Below are positions 41,978 to 50,590 of a stretch of 64,000 nt of DNA, piece by piece; the first letter of the stretch is position 1, and every line of letters starts with the position of its first letter. The translations under genes were made by a program, and so were the position numbers. The notes below the pieces were generated by a model. That model was not told the DNA's origin. It made no database searches and saw only the letters and a list, made by a program, of their open reading frames with translations. The DNA comes from Streptomyces flavofungini (GTDB lineage: Bacteria > Actinomycetota > Actinomycetes > Streptomycetales > Streptomycetaceae): NCBI RefSeq assembly GCF_030388665.1, contig NZ_CP128846.1, positions 5,220,501 through 5,284,500 of the forward strand. Direction: 5' to 3'.

Positions 41978-43731
41978 GCGCGGAGGCCGCCGGGCGGGGT
42001 GAACAAGGCGCCGGAGCCGCCCGTAGGCACGCCCCCCTGCGTATCGGCAACGCCTCCGGCTTCTACGGCGACCGCCACTCCGCCGTGCGGGAGATGCTCA
42101 CCGGCGGCCCCCTGGACGTCCTCACCGGTGACTACCTCGCCGAGCTGACCATGCTCATCCTCGGCCGCGACCGGCTCAAGGACCCGGACCGGGGGTACGC
42201 GAAGACGTTCCTGAAGCAGATGGAGGAGTGCCTGGGGGAGGCCCTCGACCGGGGCGTACGGGTCGTCGCCAACGCGGGCGGACTCAACCCGGCGGGCCTC
42301 GCCGAGCAGCTGCGGGAGCTGGCGGAGCGCCTCGGCCTGGACGTGCGCGTCGCCCACGTGGAGGGCGACGACCTCGGCGCCCGCTTCCGCGACGCCCTCA
42401 CCGCCCACGCCTACCTCGGCGGCTTCGGCATCACGGAGGCGCTGCGCGCGGGCGCCGACGTCGTCGTCACCGGCCGCGTCACCGACGCCGCCCTCGTCAC
42501 CGGACCCGCCGCCGCCCACTTCGGCTGGGGCCCCGGCGACCACGACCGGCTCGCGGGCGCCGTCGTCGCCGGTCACGTCCTGGAGTGCGGCACCCAGGCC
42601 ACCGGCGGCAACTACGCGTTCTTCGGCGAGCTCGACCCCAAGGCCCTGCTCCGCCCCGGCTTCCCGCTCGCCGAGGTGCACGCCGACGGCTCCTGCGTCA
42701 TCACCAAGCACGACGGGACGGGCGGTGTCGTCGACGTCGGCACGGTCACCGCGCAGCTCCTGTACGAGACGTCCGGCGCCCGCTATGCCGGGCCCGACGT
42801 CACCGCCCGCCTCGACACCGTCCGCCTCGCCCAGGCCGGGCCGGACCGCGTCCGCGTCGAGGGCGTGCGGGGCGAGGCGCCGCCGCCCACCCTCAAGGTC
42901 GGTCTCACCCGCCTCGGCGGGCACCGCAACGAGGTCGTGTTCGTCCTCACCGGCCTCGACGTCGACGCGAAGGCCGCCCTCGTCCGCGCCCAGATCGAGG
43001 ACGCGTTCAGCCACTCCAAGTCCCGCCCCGCCGAGGTGCGGTGGGAGCTGGCCCGCACCGACCGCCCGGACGCCGACACCGAGGAGACCGCGAGCGCCCT
43101 GCTGCGGCTCGTCGTGCGCGACCGGGACGCGGACGTGGTGGGCCGCGCCCTCAGCGGCGCCGCGATCGAGCTGGCCCTCGGCAGCTACCCCGGCTTCCAC
43201 GTCACCGCCCCGCCCGGCAAGGGAACTCCATACGGCGTGTTCGAGGCGGTGTACGTCGACGCCGCCTCCGTACGGCAGGTGGCGGTGACGCCGGACGGGC
43301 TGCGGGTGGACGTCCCTGCGGCCTCGGCCACGGCGGGCGGCACGCGGGAGTTGGCCGACGTGGAGCCGCCTGAGCTGCCCGAGCCGCTGGCGTACGACCG
43401 GACCCGGCGCCTGCCGCTCGGGACCGTCGCCGGTGCCCGCAGCGGGGACAAGGGCGGGGACGCCAACGTCGGCGTGTGGGTGCGTACCGACGACGCCTGG
43501 CGGTGGCTCGCCCATCACCTGACCGTCGAAAGGTTCCAGGGTCTGGTCCCGGAGAGCCGCGAGCTGAAGGTGACCCGGCACGTGTTCCCCAACCTCCGCG
43601 CCCTCAACTTCCACGTCGAGGGGATCCTCGGCGAGGGAGTCGCCTCACAGGCCCGCTTCGACCCGCAGGCCAAGGGCCTCGGCGAGTGGCTGCGCGCCCG
43701 CCACCTCGACATCCCGGAGGTACTGCTGTGA
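41974..43731 (+). CDS. AtuA-family acyclic terpene utilisation protein
   Basis: 585 residues from GTG 41974, overlapping the previous stop by 4 bp. LRIGNASGFYGDRHSAVREML at the start, VANAGGLNPAGLAEQL, VVVTGRVTDAALVTGPAAAHFGW and ECGTQATGGNYAFF are all typical of AtuA. The C-terminal part with RSGDKGGDANVGVWVR is the second AtuA-like domain. AtuA proteins accompany geranyl-CoA or methylcrotonyl-CoA carboxylases in isoprenoid and leucine catabolism; their reaction is not settled. Followed by the carboxyltransferase with another GTGA overlap. Confidence 0.9.
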   Translation: MSAEAAGRGEQGAGAARRHAPLRIGNASGFYGDRHSAVREMLTGGPLDVLTGDYLAELTMLILGRDRLKDPDRGYAKTFLKQMEECLGEALDRGVRVVANAGGLNPAGLAEQLRELAERLGLDVRVAHVEGDDLGARFRDALTAHAYLGGFGITEALRAGADVVVTGRVTDAALVTGPAAAHFGWGPGDHDRLAGAVVAGHVLECGTQATGGNYAFFGELDPKALLRPGFPLAEVHADGSCVITKHDGTGGVVDVGTVTAQLLYETSGARYAGPDVTARLDTVRLAQAGPDRVRVEGVRGEAPPPTLKVGLTRLGGHRNEVVFVLTGLDVDAKAALVRAQIEDAFSHSKSRPAEVRWELARTDRPDADTEETASALLRLVVRDRDADVVGRALSGAAIELALGSYPGFHVTAPPGKGTPYGVFEAVYVDAASVRQVAVTPDGLRVDVPAASATAGGTRELADVEPPELPEPLAYDRTRRLPLGTVAGARSGDKGGDANVGVWVRTDDAWRWLAHHLTVERFQGLVPESRELKVTRHVFPNLRALNFHVEGILGEGVASQARFDPQAKGLGEWLRARHLDIPEVLL

Positions 43732-45326
43732 CCGTGCTCGCGTCCGCGCTCGACCCGGCGAGCCCCGAATACGCCGACCACCGCGCCGCCATGCTCGCCA
43801 AGCTGGCCGAACTCGACGCCGAGCAGGCCAAGGCGCTCGACGGGGGCGGCGAGAAGTACGTCAAGCGCCACCGCGACCGGGGCAAGCTGCTCGCGCGGGA
43901 GCGCATCGAGCTGCTGCTCGACCCGGACACGCCGTTCCTGGAGCTGTCGCCGCTCGCGGCCTGGGGCAGCGAGTACCCGGTCGGGGCCTCCATGGTGACC
44001 GGCATCGGCGTCGTCGAGGGCGTGGAGTGCCTGATCACCGCCAACGACCCGACGGTACGCGGCGGAGCCAGCAACCCCTGGACGCTGAAGAAGGCGTTCC
44101 GCGCGCACGAGATCGGGCACGCCAACCGGCTGCCGTCCATCCACCTGGTGGAGTCGGGGGGCGCCGACCTGCCCTCCCAGAAGGAGATCTTCATCCCGGG
44201 CGGTGCCCTGTTCAAACACCTCACGCGGTCCTCGGCGGCGGGGATCCCCACCATCGCCGTGGTCTTCGGCAACTCCACGGCGGGCGGCGCCTACGTCCCC
44301 GGCATGTGCGACCACGTGATCATGGTCAAGGAGCGCGCGAAGGTGTTCCTCGGCGGGCCGCCGCTGGTGAAGATGGCGACCGGCGAGGAGAGCGACGACG
44401 AGTCGCTCGGCGGCGCCGAGATGCACGCCCGCACCTCCGGCCTCGCCGACCACCTCGCCGAGGACGAGCACGACGCGCTCCGCCAGACCCGCCGCGTCGT
44501 CGCCCGCCTCAACTGGCGCAAGGCGCACCCCGGCCCGGCCGCCCCCGCCCAGCCGCCCAAGTACGACGCCGACGAACTCCTCGGCATCGTCCCCGGCGAT
44601 CTGCGCACCCCCTTCGACCCGCGCGAGGTCATCGCGCGCGTCGTCGACGGCTCCGACTTCGACGAGTTCAAGCCGCTGTACGGGGCGAGCCTGGTGACGG
44701 GCTGGGCGAGCCTGCACGGCTACCCGGTCGGCATCCTCGCCAACGCGCAGGGCGTGCTGTTCTCCGCGGAGTCGCAGAAGGCCGCCCAGTTCATCCAACT
44801 CGCCAACCAGCGCGACATCCCGCTGCTCTTCCTGCACAACACCACCGGCTACATGGTCGGCAAGGAGTACGAGCAGGGCGGCATCATCAAGCACGGCGCC
44901 ATGATGATCAACGCGGTGTCGAACTCGAAGGTCCCGCACCTGTCCGTCCTCATGGGCGCCTCCTACGGCGCCGGGCACTACGGCATGTGCGGCCGCGCCT
45001 ACGACCCCCGCTTCCTGTTCGCCTGGCCGAGCGCCAAGTCCGCCGTCATGGGCCCGCAGCAGCTCGCGGGCGTCCTGTCGATCGTGGCGCGGCAGTCGGC
45101 GGCGAAGGGCAAGCCGTACGACGACGACGCGGACGCGGCGCTGCGGGCGATGGTGGAGCAGCAGATCGAGTCCGAGTCGCTGCCAATGTTCCTCTCGGGG
45201 CGGCTCTACGACGACGGCGTGATCGACCCGCGCGACACCCGCACCGTCCTCGGCATCTGTCTGTCCGCGCTGCACACGGCCCCGGTCGAGGGCGCGCGCG
45301 GCGGCTTCGGCGTCTTCAGGATGTGA
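43728..45326 (+). CDS. acyl-CoA carboxylase, carboxyltransferase (beta) subunit
   Basis: 532 residues from GTG 43728, overlapping the AtuA stop. It has the N-terminal acyl-CoA half (RIELLLDPDTPFLELSPLAAWG, NDPTVRGGASNPWTLKK, VFGNSTAGGAYVPGMCD) and the C-terminal biotin half (GILANAQGVLFSAESQKAAQFIQL, LFLHNTTGYMVGKEYEQGG, SYGAGHYGMCGRAYDPRF). The AYDPRFLFAWPS ending is typical of methylcrotonyl/geranyl-CoA type carboxylases rather than of propionyl-CoA type. Works with the next gene. Confidence 0.93.
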   Translation: MTVLASALDPASPEYADHRAAMLAKLAELDAEQAKALDGGGEKYVKRHRDRGKLLARERIELLLDPDTPFLELSPLAAWGSEYPVGASMVTGIGVVEGVECLITANDPTVRGGASNPWTLKKAFRAHEIGHANRLPSIHLVESGGADLPSQKEIFIPGGALFKHLTRSSAAGIPTIAVVFGNSTAGGAYVPGMCDHVIMVKERAKVFLGGPPLVKMATGEESDDESLGGAEMHARTSGLADHLAEDEHDALRQTRRVVARLNWRKAHPGPAAPAQPPKYDADELLGIVPGDLRTPFDPREVIARVVDGSDFDEFKPLYGASLVTGWASLHGYPVGILANAQGVLFSAESQKAAQFIQLANQRDIPLLFLHNTTGYMVGKEYEQGGIIKHGAMMINAVSNSKVPHLSVLMGASYGAGHYGMCGRAYDPRFLFAWPSAKSAVMGPQQLAGVLSIVARQSAAKGKPYDDDADAALRAMVEQQIESESLPMFLSGRLYDDGVIDPRDTRTVLGICLSALHTAPVEGARGGFGVFRM

Positions 45327-45347
45327 GGGAAGTTGACGGAAACACCC

Positions 45348-47222
45348 ATGATTTCCAAGCTGTTGGTCGCCAACCGCGGCGAGATCGCCTGCCGCGTCTT
45401 CCGTACGTGCCGTGAGCTCGGCATCGCCACGGTCGCCGTGCACTCCGACGCCGACGCGGACGCGCTGCACGTGCGCGAGGCGGACGAGGCGGTACGCCTG
45501 CCGGGGGCGGCGCCCGCCGAGACGTATCTGCGCGGCGAGCTGATCGTGAAGGCCGCGCAGGCGACGGGCGCGGACGCGATCCACCCGGGCTACGGCTTCC
45601 TGTCGGAGAACGCCTCCTTCGCGCGGGCCGTCGCCGACGCGGGCCTGCGGTGGATCGGGCCGCCGCCGGACGCCATCGAGGCGATGGCGTCCAAGACCCG
45701 CGCGAAGGAGCTGATGGGGATCGCGCCGCCGCCCGTGGACGCGATCACGGCGGCCGACCTTCCGGTGCTCGTGAAGGCGGCCGCGGGAGGCGGCGGGCGC
45801 GGCATGCGGGTCGTACGGGAACTCGACGCCCTCAAGGGGGAGTTGGAGGCCGCGCGGGCCGAGGCGGCGAGCGCCTTCGGGGACGGCGAGGTGTTCGTCG
45901 AGCCGTACGTCGAGGGCGGGCGGCACGTCGAGGTGCAGGTCATGGCCGACGGGCACGGGACGGTGTGGGCGCTCGGGACGCGCGACTGCACGCTCCAGCG
46001 CCGCCACCAGAAGGTCGTCGAGGAGGCCCCGGCGCCGGGGCTCTGCGACGAGCAGGTCCGTGAGCTGCACGACCTGGCGGTCCGGGCCGCCCGCGCCACC
46101 GACTACCGGGGCGCGGGCACCGTCGAGTTCCTGCTCGCCGCCGACGGCACCGCGCACTTCCTGGAGATGAACACCCGCCTCCAGGTCGAACACCCGGTGA
46201 CGGAGGCCCTGTTCGGGCTCGACCTCGTCGCCCTCCAGATCCGGATCGCCGAGGGCGAACCGCTGCCGGACGCCGAACCGCCGCCCGCGCACGGCCACGC
46301 CGTCGAGGCCCGCCTGTACGCGGAGGACCCGGCGGCCGGATGGGCCCCGCAGACCGGCACCCTGCACCGCGTCGCCGTGCCGGACGGGGTGCGCCTCGAC
46401 TCCGGCTACGCGGACGGCGACACCGTCGGCGTGCACTACGACGCGATGCTGGCGAAGGTCGTCGCCCACGCCCCGACCCGTGCGGAGGCCCTGCGCAAGC
46501 TGGCCGGGGCCCTGGAGCGCACCGAGATCCACGGCCCGGTCACCAACCGGGACCTCCTCGTGCGCTCCCTGCGGCACCCGGAGTTCGCGGCGGCCCGCAT
46601 GGACACCTCGTTCTACGACCGGCACGTGCCCGAGCTGACGGCCCCCGGCGCGGGCCCGGACGTCCGGCACGCGCCGCTCGCCGCCGCCCTCGCCGACGCC
46701 TGCGGACGCTCCCGCTTCGGCGGCTGGCGCAACCTGCGCTCCCAGCCCCAGGTCAAGCGGTACCGGACCGTGGCGGACGGCGTCGAGCACGAGGTCAGGT
46801 ACACGCACACGCGCGGCGGTCCGGTCGCCGACGGCGTGCGGGTGGTGCGGGCCGCGCCCGACGCGGTGGTCCTCGAAGTGGACGGCGTACGGCGGGAGTT
46901 CGCCGTGACGTCGTACGGGGACGGGCGCGTGTACGTCGGGAACGTGGCCCTCGACGCCGTGTCGCTCCTGCCCGAGCCCACCGCGCGGCAGGAGCCGGGC
47001 TCGCTGCTCGCGCCGATGCCGGGCACGGTCCTGCGGGTCGCGGAGGGCCTGGCCCAGGGCGCGCGGGTCGAGGCGGGGCAGCCGGTGGTGTGGCTGGAGG
47101 CGATGAAGATGGAGCACCGCGTGGTGGCCCCGGCCGCGGGCGTGCTCGCCGCGCTGCACGCCGTCCCCGGCCGGCAGGTCGAGGTGGGCGCGCTGCTCGC
47201 GGTGGTCCAGGAGGACGCGTAG
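45348..47222 (+). CDS. biotin carboxylase / biotin carrier (alpha) subunit of acyl-CoA carboxylase
   Basis: 624 residues from ATG 45348 (MISKLLVANRGEIACRVFRT); a TTG at 45333 gives five more. ATP-grasp features: HPGYGFLSENASFA, KAAAGGGGRGMR, EMNTRLQVEHPVTE. The carrier domain at the end holds EAMKMEH with the biotinylated Lys. The segment before the glycine loop (LMGIAPPPVDAITA) is a few residues shorter than in most relatives. The TAG at 47220 is followed by 47 further open codons in the same frame, ending in a GTGA overlap with the next gene. Carboxylates biotin for the beta subunit before it. Confidence 0.93.
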   Translation: MISKLLVANRGEIACRVFRTCRELGIATVAVHSDADADALHVREADEAVRLPGAAPAETYLRGELIVKAAQATGADAIHPGYGFLSENASFARAVADAGLRWIGPPPDAIEAMASKTRAKELMGIAPPPVDAITAADLPVLVKAAAGGGGRGMRVVRELDALKGELEAARAEAASAFGDGEVFVEPYVEGGRHVEVQVMADGHGTVWALGTRDCTLQRRHQKVVEEAPAPGLCDEQVRELHDLAVRAARATDYRGAGTVEFLLAADGTAHFLEMNTRLQVEHPVTEALFGLDLVALQIRIAEGEPLPDAEPPPAHGHAVEARLYAEDPAAGWAPQTGTLHRVAVPDGVRLDSGYADGDTVGVHYDAMLAKVVAHAPTRAEALRKLAGALERTEIHGPVTNRDLLVRSLRHPEFAAARMDTSFYDRHVPELTAPGAGPDVRHAPLAAALADACGRSRFGGWRNLRSQPQVKRYRTVADGVEHEVRYTHTRGGPVADGVRVVRAAPDAVVLEVDGVRREFAVTSYGDGRVYVGNVALDAVSLLPEPTARQEPGSLLAPMPGTVLRVAEGLAQGARVEAGQPVVWLEAMKMEHRVVAPAAGVLAALHAVPGRQVEVGALLAVVQEDA

Positions 47223-47362
47223 CCGACGGCGGGCGGCCCCGAAGGACGCAGGGCCGCGGCGGCCCAGGAAGACGCACGGCTCACCGCGGCCGAGGACGAC
47301 GTACAGCTCACTCAGCTCACTCATCTCACTGTGGTCAAGGAAGACGTACAGGAGGAAGAACC
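47202..47362 (+). repeat. 27-30 bp repeats in an in-frame tail after the biotin carboxylase stop
   Basis: Copies of a 21-nt unit similar to GTGGTCCAGGAGGACGCG start near 47202, 47232, 47259, 47286 and 47331; all spacings are multiples of three. The frame after TAG 47220-47222 stays open for 47 codons (AAQEDARLT, AEDDVQLT and VVKEDVQEEEP repeats) to a TGA at 47364-47366 that overlaps the next start as GTGA. GGAGGAAGAACC inside it is the ribosome binding site of the acyl-CoA dehydrogenase. Confidence 0.7.
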
Positions 47363-48526
47363 GTGAACGCTCCCGTGCTCGAAACCGAGGAACACCAGGC
47401 GCTGCGCGCGGCCGTCGCGGCGCTCGGCAAGCGCTACGGCCGGGACTACATGACCCGTGTCGTGCGCGAGGAGGGGCACCCCGACGCGCTGTGGGCGGAC
47501 GCCGCCAAGCTGGGCTACCTGGGCGTGAACCTGCCCGAGGAGTACGGCGGCGGGGGCGGCGGAATCGCCGAACTCGCCATCGTGCTGGAGGAGTTGGGTG
47601 CGGCCGGCAGCCCGCTCCTGATGATGGTGGTGTCCCCGGCGATCTGCGGCACCGTGATCGCCCGCTTCGGCACCGAGGCGCAGAAGCGGACGTGGCTGCC
47701 GGGGCTCGCCGACGGCAGCCGCACGATGGCGTTCGGCATCACCGAGCCCGACGCGGGCTCCAACTCGCACCGCATCACCACCACCGCCCGCAGGGACGGC
47801 GACGACTGGATCCTGACCGGCCGCAAGGTCTTCATCTCCGGCGTGGACATCGCCGACGCGACCCTGATCGTCGGCCGCACCGAGGACGCCCGCACGGGCA
47901 AGCTGAAGCCCTGCCTGTTCATCGTCCCGCGCGACGCGCCGGGCTTCGCCCGCCACCGCATCGACATGGAACTCCAGGCCCCGGAGAAGCAGTTCGAGCT
48001 GGTCCTCGACGAGGTGCGGCTGCCCGCCGACGCGCTGGTGGGCGACGAGGACGCCGGTCTGCTCCAGCTCTTCGCCGGACTCAACCCGGAGCGGATCATG
48101 ACGGCCGCGTTCTCCCTCGGCATGGCGCGCTTCGCCCTCGCGCAAGCCGTCGCGTACGCCAAGGAACGCAGCGTGTGGAAGTCCCCGATCGGCGCGCACC
48201 AGGCCATCGCGCACCCGCTGGCCCAGTCCCACATCGAGATCGAGCTGGCCCGCCTGATGACGCAGAAGGCGGCCCGGCTCTACGACGACGGCGACGACAT
48301 GGGCGCGGGCGAGGCCGCGAACATGGCGAAGTTCGCGGCGGCCGACGCCTGTGTGAAGGCCGTCGACCAGGCCGTGCACACCCTCGGTGGCAACGGCCTG
48401 ACCAAGGAGTTCGGGCTCGCCTCGCTGATCGTGGCGTCCCGGGTCGCGCGGATCGCGCCGGTGAGCCGGGAGATGATCCTCAACTTCGTGTCCCACCAGA
48501 CCCTGGGCCTGCCCAAGTCGTACTAG
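47363..48526 (+). CDS. acyl-CoA dehydrogenase
   Basis: 387 residues from GTG 47363, ribosome binding site GGAGGAAG. ITEPDAGSNSHRITTTA is the FAD-contacting loop; the C-terminal DACVKAVDQAVHTLGGNGLTKEFGL holds the signature before the end. The base residue is in the usual position for short/branched-chain enzymes. Expected to oxidise an acyl-CoA intermediate (for example citronellyl-CoA or isovaleryl-CoA) to the enoyl-CoA that the carboxylase acts on. Fifth gene of the operon. Confidence 0.92.
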   Translation: MNAPVLETEEHQALRAAVAALGKRYGRDYMTRVVREEGHPDALWADAAKLGYLGVNLPEEYGGGGGGIAELAIVLEELGAAGSPLLMMVVSPAICGTVIARFGTEAQKRTWLPGLADGSRTMAFGITEPDAGSNSHRITTTARRDGDDWILTGRKVFISGVDIADATLIVGRTEDARTGKLKPCLFIVPRDAPGFARHRIDMELQAPEKQFELVLDEVRLPADALVGDEDAGLLQLFAGLNPERIMTAAFSLGMARFALAQAVAYAKERSVWKSPIGAHQAIAHPLAQSHIEIELARLMTQKAARLYDDGDDMGAGEAANMAKFAAADACVKAVDQAVHTLGGNGLTKEFGLASLIVASRVARIAPVSREMILNFVSHQTLGLPKSY

Positions 48527-48535
48527 GGAGTTCTG

Positions 48536-49297
48536 ATGGAATTCCGGACAGGTTCCGTCCTGGTCTCGGCTCCCGACCGGGGCATCGTCACCCTCACCCT
48601 GGACTCGCCCGCGAACCGCAACGCGCTCTCGGCGGCGCTCGTGGCCGAACTGGCGGACGCGCTCACCGAGTTGGGTATGGACGACGGCGTGCGCGCACTG
48701 GTGCTCACCCACACCGGCAACACCTTCTGCGCGGGCGCCGACCTGCGCGAACCGCCGGACCCGGGGGCGTTCGTGGCGCTGCTCAGGCAACTCGTCGAGC
48801 TGCCCAAGCCGGTGGTGGCGCGGGTGCGCGGGCACGTCAGGGCGGGCGGGCTCGGGCTGCTGGGGGCCTGCGACATCGTGGTGGCGGGCGGCCCCGACGT
48901 GTCGTTCGCGCTGACCGAGGTGCACATCGGCGTCGTCCCCGCGGTGATCTCCCTGACGCTCCTGCCCCGCCTGGAGGCGCGCGCCGCGAGCCGCTACTAC
49001 CTCACCGGTGAGCGCTTCGGCGGGGCGGAGGCGGCCCGCATCGGCCTGATCACGGCCTACGCGGGAGCCGACGACTGCGTCGGCGTGGTCCTCGATCCGG
49101 TGCTCGACGGGCTCCGCAAGGCCGCTCCGGGGGCGCTGGCCGACGCGAAGAAACTCGTCACGGCTAGGGTTCTTGACGCATTCGACAAGGAAGCGGACGC
49201 CCTCGTGGCCCTCTCCGCCCACCGCTTCGGCTCCGCCGAGGCCAAGGAGGGGATGGAGGCGTTCCTGGAACGACGGGAGCGGTCGTGGGCGCTGTGA
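48536..49297 (+). CDS. enoyl-CoA hydratase / isomerase family protein
   Basis: 253 residues. ITLDSPANRNALSAAL (here VTLTLDSPANRNALSAAL) at the start and FCAGADLREPP as the CoA oxyanion-hole loop; a second loop RVRGHVRAGGLGLLGACDIVVAG completes it. The crotonase fold with SAEAKEGMEAFLERR at the end is typical. Hydrates the unsaturated acyl-CoA formed by the carboxylase, as in methylglutaconyl-CoA hydratase LiuC. Ten bp after the dehydrogenase stop. Confidence 0.92.
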   Translation: MEFRTGSVLVSAPDRGIVTLTLDSPANRNALSAALVAELADALTELGMDDGVRALVLTHTGNTFCAGADLREPPDPGAFVALLRQLVELPKPVVARVRGHVRAGGLGLLGACDIVVAGGPDVSFALTEVHIGVVPAVISLTLLPRLEARAASRYYLTGERFGGAEAARIGLITAYAGADDCVGVVLDPVLDGLRKAAPGALADAKKLVTARVLDAFDKEADALVALSAHRFGSAEAKEGMEAFLERRERSWAL

Positions 49298-49395
49298 CCG
49301 GGAGGCGTCGAGGGGCGCCGTGACCGGGGGACGTGGAGGGGCGCTGTGACCGAGGAGTACGGAGGGGCGGCATGACCGGGGAGTGCCGATGGCCG
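49292..49395 (+). repeat. 25-27 bp tandem repeat between crotonase and tetR
   Basis: Four units of the form CTGTGACCGGGAGGCGTCG with GAGGGGCG ends start at 49292, 49319, 49344 and 49371. The first contains the crotonase stop, the last runs into the tetR start. Each unit carries TGACCG and a GTG or ATG, so several false starts and stops arise. Confidence 0.75.
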
Positions 49396-49997
49396 GCGTG
49401 ATCGAGGACGACCGCGCGCCCAAGCAGGACCGCAGCCGGGTCACCCGGCAGCGGCTCCTGGAGGCGGCCGTGTCCTGCCTCGCCGAGCACGGCTGGGCGG
49501 GCTCGACGGTGTCCGTGGTCGCCGAGCGGGCCGGGGTGTCGCGGGGCGCCGCCCAGCACCACTTCCGCACCCGAGAGGAACTGTTCACCGCGGCCGTCGA
49601 GTACGTCGCCGAGGAGCGGTCGGCCGCCCTGCGCGGGCTCTTCCCCGAGGGCGCCGCGGCCGGGGCCGACCGGACCGCGGTCGTCGCGGCCCTGGTCGAC
49701 CTCTACACCGGCCCCCTCTTCCGGGCCGCCCTGCAGCTCTGGGTCGCCGCCTCCAACGAGGACCAGCTAGGGCCCCGGGTCGCCGAACTCGAGGCCCGGG
49801 TCGGCCGCGAGACGCATCGCATCGCGGTGGAGCTCCTCGGGGCCGACGAGCGCGTGCCCGGGGTCCGGGAGACCGTCCAGGGGCTGCTCGACATGGCACG
49901 CGGCCTCGGCCTCGCGAACCTCCTCACGGACGACGGGGCCCGCCGCAAGCGGGTGGTGGCGCAGTGGGGGCGGCTCGTGGACGAGGCGTTGGGCTGA
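49389..49997 (+). CDS. TetR-family regulator of the acyl-CoA operon
   Basis: 202 residues from ATG 49389; GGGGAG lies five bases in front. Helix-turn-helix VTRQRLLEAAVSCLAEHGWAGSTVSVVAERAGVSRGAAQHHFRTREELF-type region (recognition part AGVSRGAAQHHF). The C-terminal helical domain has LYTGPLFRAALQLWVAASNEDQL. It is the last gene of the operon and its likely operator is the inverted repeat at 41094-41115. Ligand probably a CoA-ester of the pathway. Confidence 0.88.
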   Translation: MAGVIEDDRAPKQDRSRVTRQRLLEAAVSCLAEHGWAGSTVSVVAERAGVSRGAAQHHFRTREELFTAAVEYVAEERSAALRGLFPEGAAAGADRTAVVAALVDLYTGPLFRAALQLWVAASNEDQLGPRVAELEARVGRETHRIAVELLGADERVPGVRETVQGLLDMARGLGLANLLTDDGARRKRVVAQWGRLVDEALG

Positions 49998-50007
49998 CGG
50001 TCCCGCG

Positions 50008-50472
50008 CTACTCGAACGAGCAGCCCGGGTTGGGCGCGTCCTGGGACAGGGGCGCGCCGCGCGGCAGGACGTAGAGGACGTCGAGGACGAGCGGGCCGGA
50101 CCCGAGGTTCCGGCCGATGTGGACGTTGCCGGGGCCCGGTGGCTCGTAGGCGCGCGAGCCGGTCGGGTAGACGCCGTCCGACGCGCACGTCTTGTCGAAG
50201 TGGCTGAGGGTGCCCTTCTTGATCACCGCGTGCAGGGGGCCGTCGTGGTAGTGCCAGCCGGTGGTCTGACCCGGCGGGACGGTGACGCGCCGCACGATGT
50301 AGTCGGTGTCGCCGACGGTGCTCTGGTGGATCAGTTCGCCGGTGACGCCCGGGCCGGGCGGGGTGGCACGGGCGGACGTGGGGGCCGCGAGGGGCAGGGC
50401 GAGGGCGGCGGCCGCCGCGAGAGCCGTACCGGAACCGGTGAGCAGACGTGCGCGTGTCGGCTTCCGCCGCAT
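50008..50472 (-). CDS. secreted cupin-domain protein
   Basis: 154 residues from ATG 50472 with GAGGACGG upstream. Signal peptide MRRKPTRARLLTGSGTALAA followed by ALALPLAAPTSARA. The cupin strands hold GWHYHDGPLHAVIKKG with two His of the metal site and a matching strand GNVHIGRNLGSGPL. Two Cys (DKTCASDG, NPGCSFE) may form a disulfide. Exported protein, substrate unknown. Converges with tetR, 10 bp between stops. Confidence 0.82.
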   Translation of the reverse strand: MRRKPTRARLLTGSGTALAAAAALALPLAAPTSARATPPGPGVTGELIHQSTVGDTDYIVRRVTVPPGQTTGWHYHDGPLHAVIKKGTLSHFDKTCASDGVYPTGSRAYEPPGPGNVHIGRNLGSGPLVLDVLYVLPRGAPLSQDAPNPGCSFE

Positions 50473-50590
50473 GGGGACCGTCCTCAGCTGTTGTCGGCCT
50501 GCGGGCGCGCCCCCGGGAGCCGGAGCCCCGGGGGCGCGAGCCGGGGCGTCCCTGCCCCGGCCCGGCGCCGACGTCCCGGCGGTGCGGCGC

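Noticed and set aside
43515..47324. 1269-codon open frame on the minus strand
   Set aside because: Antisense shadow of the two carboxylase subunits, low-complexity product, no start signal.
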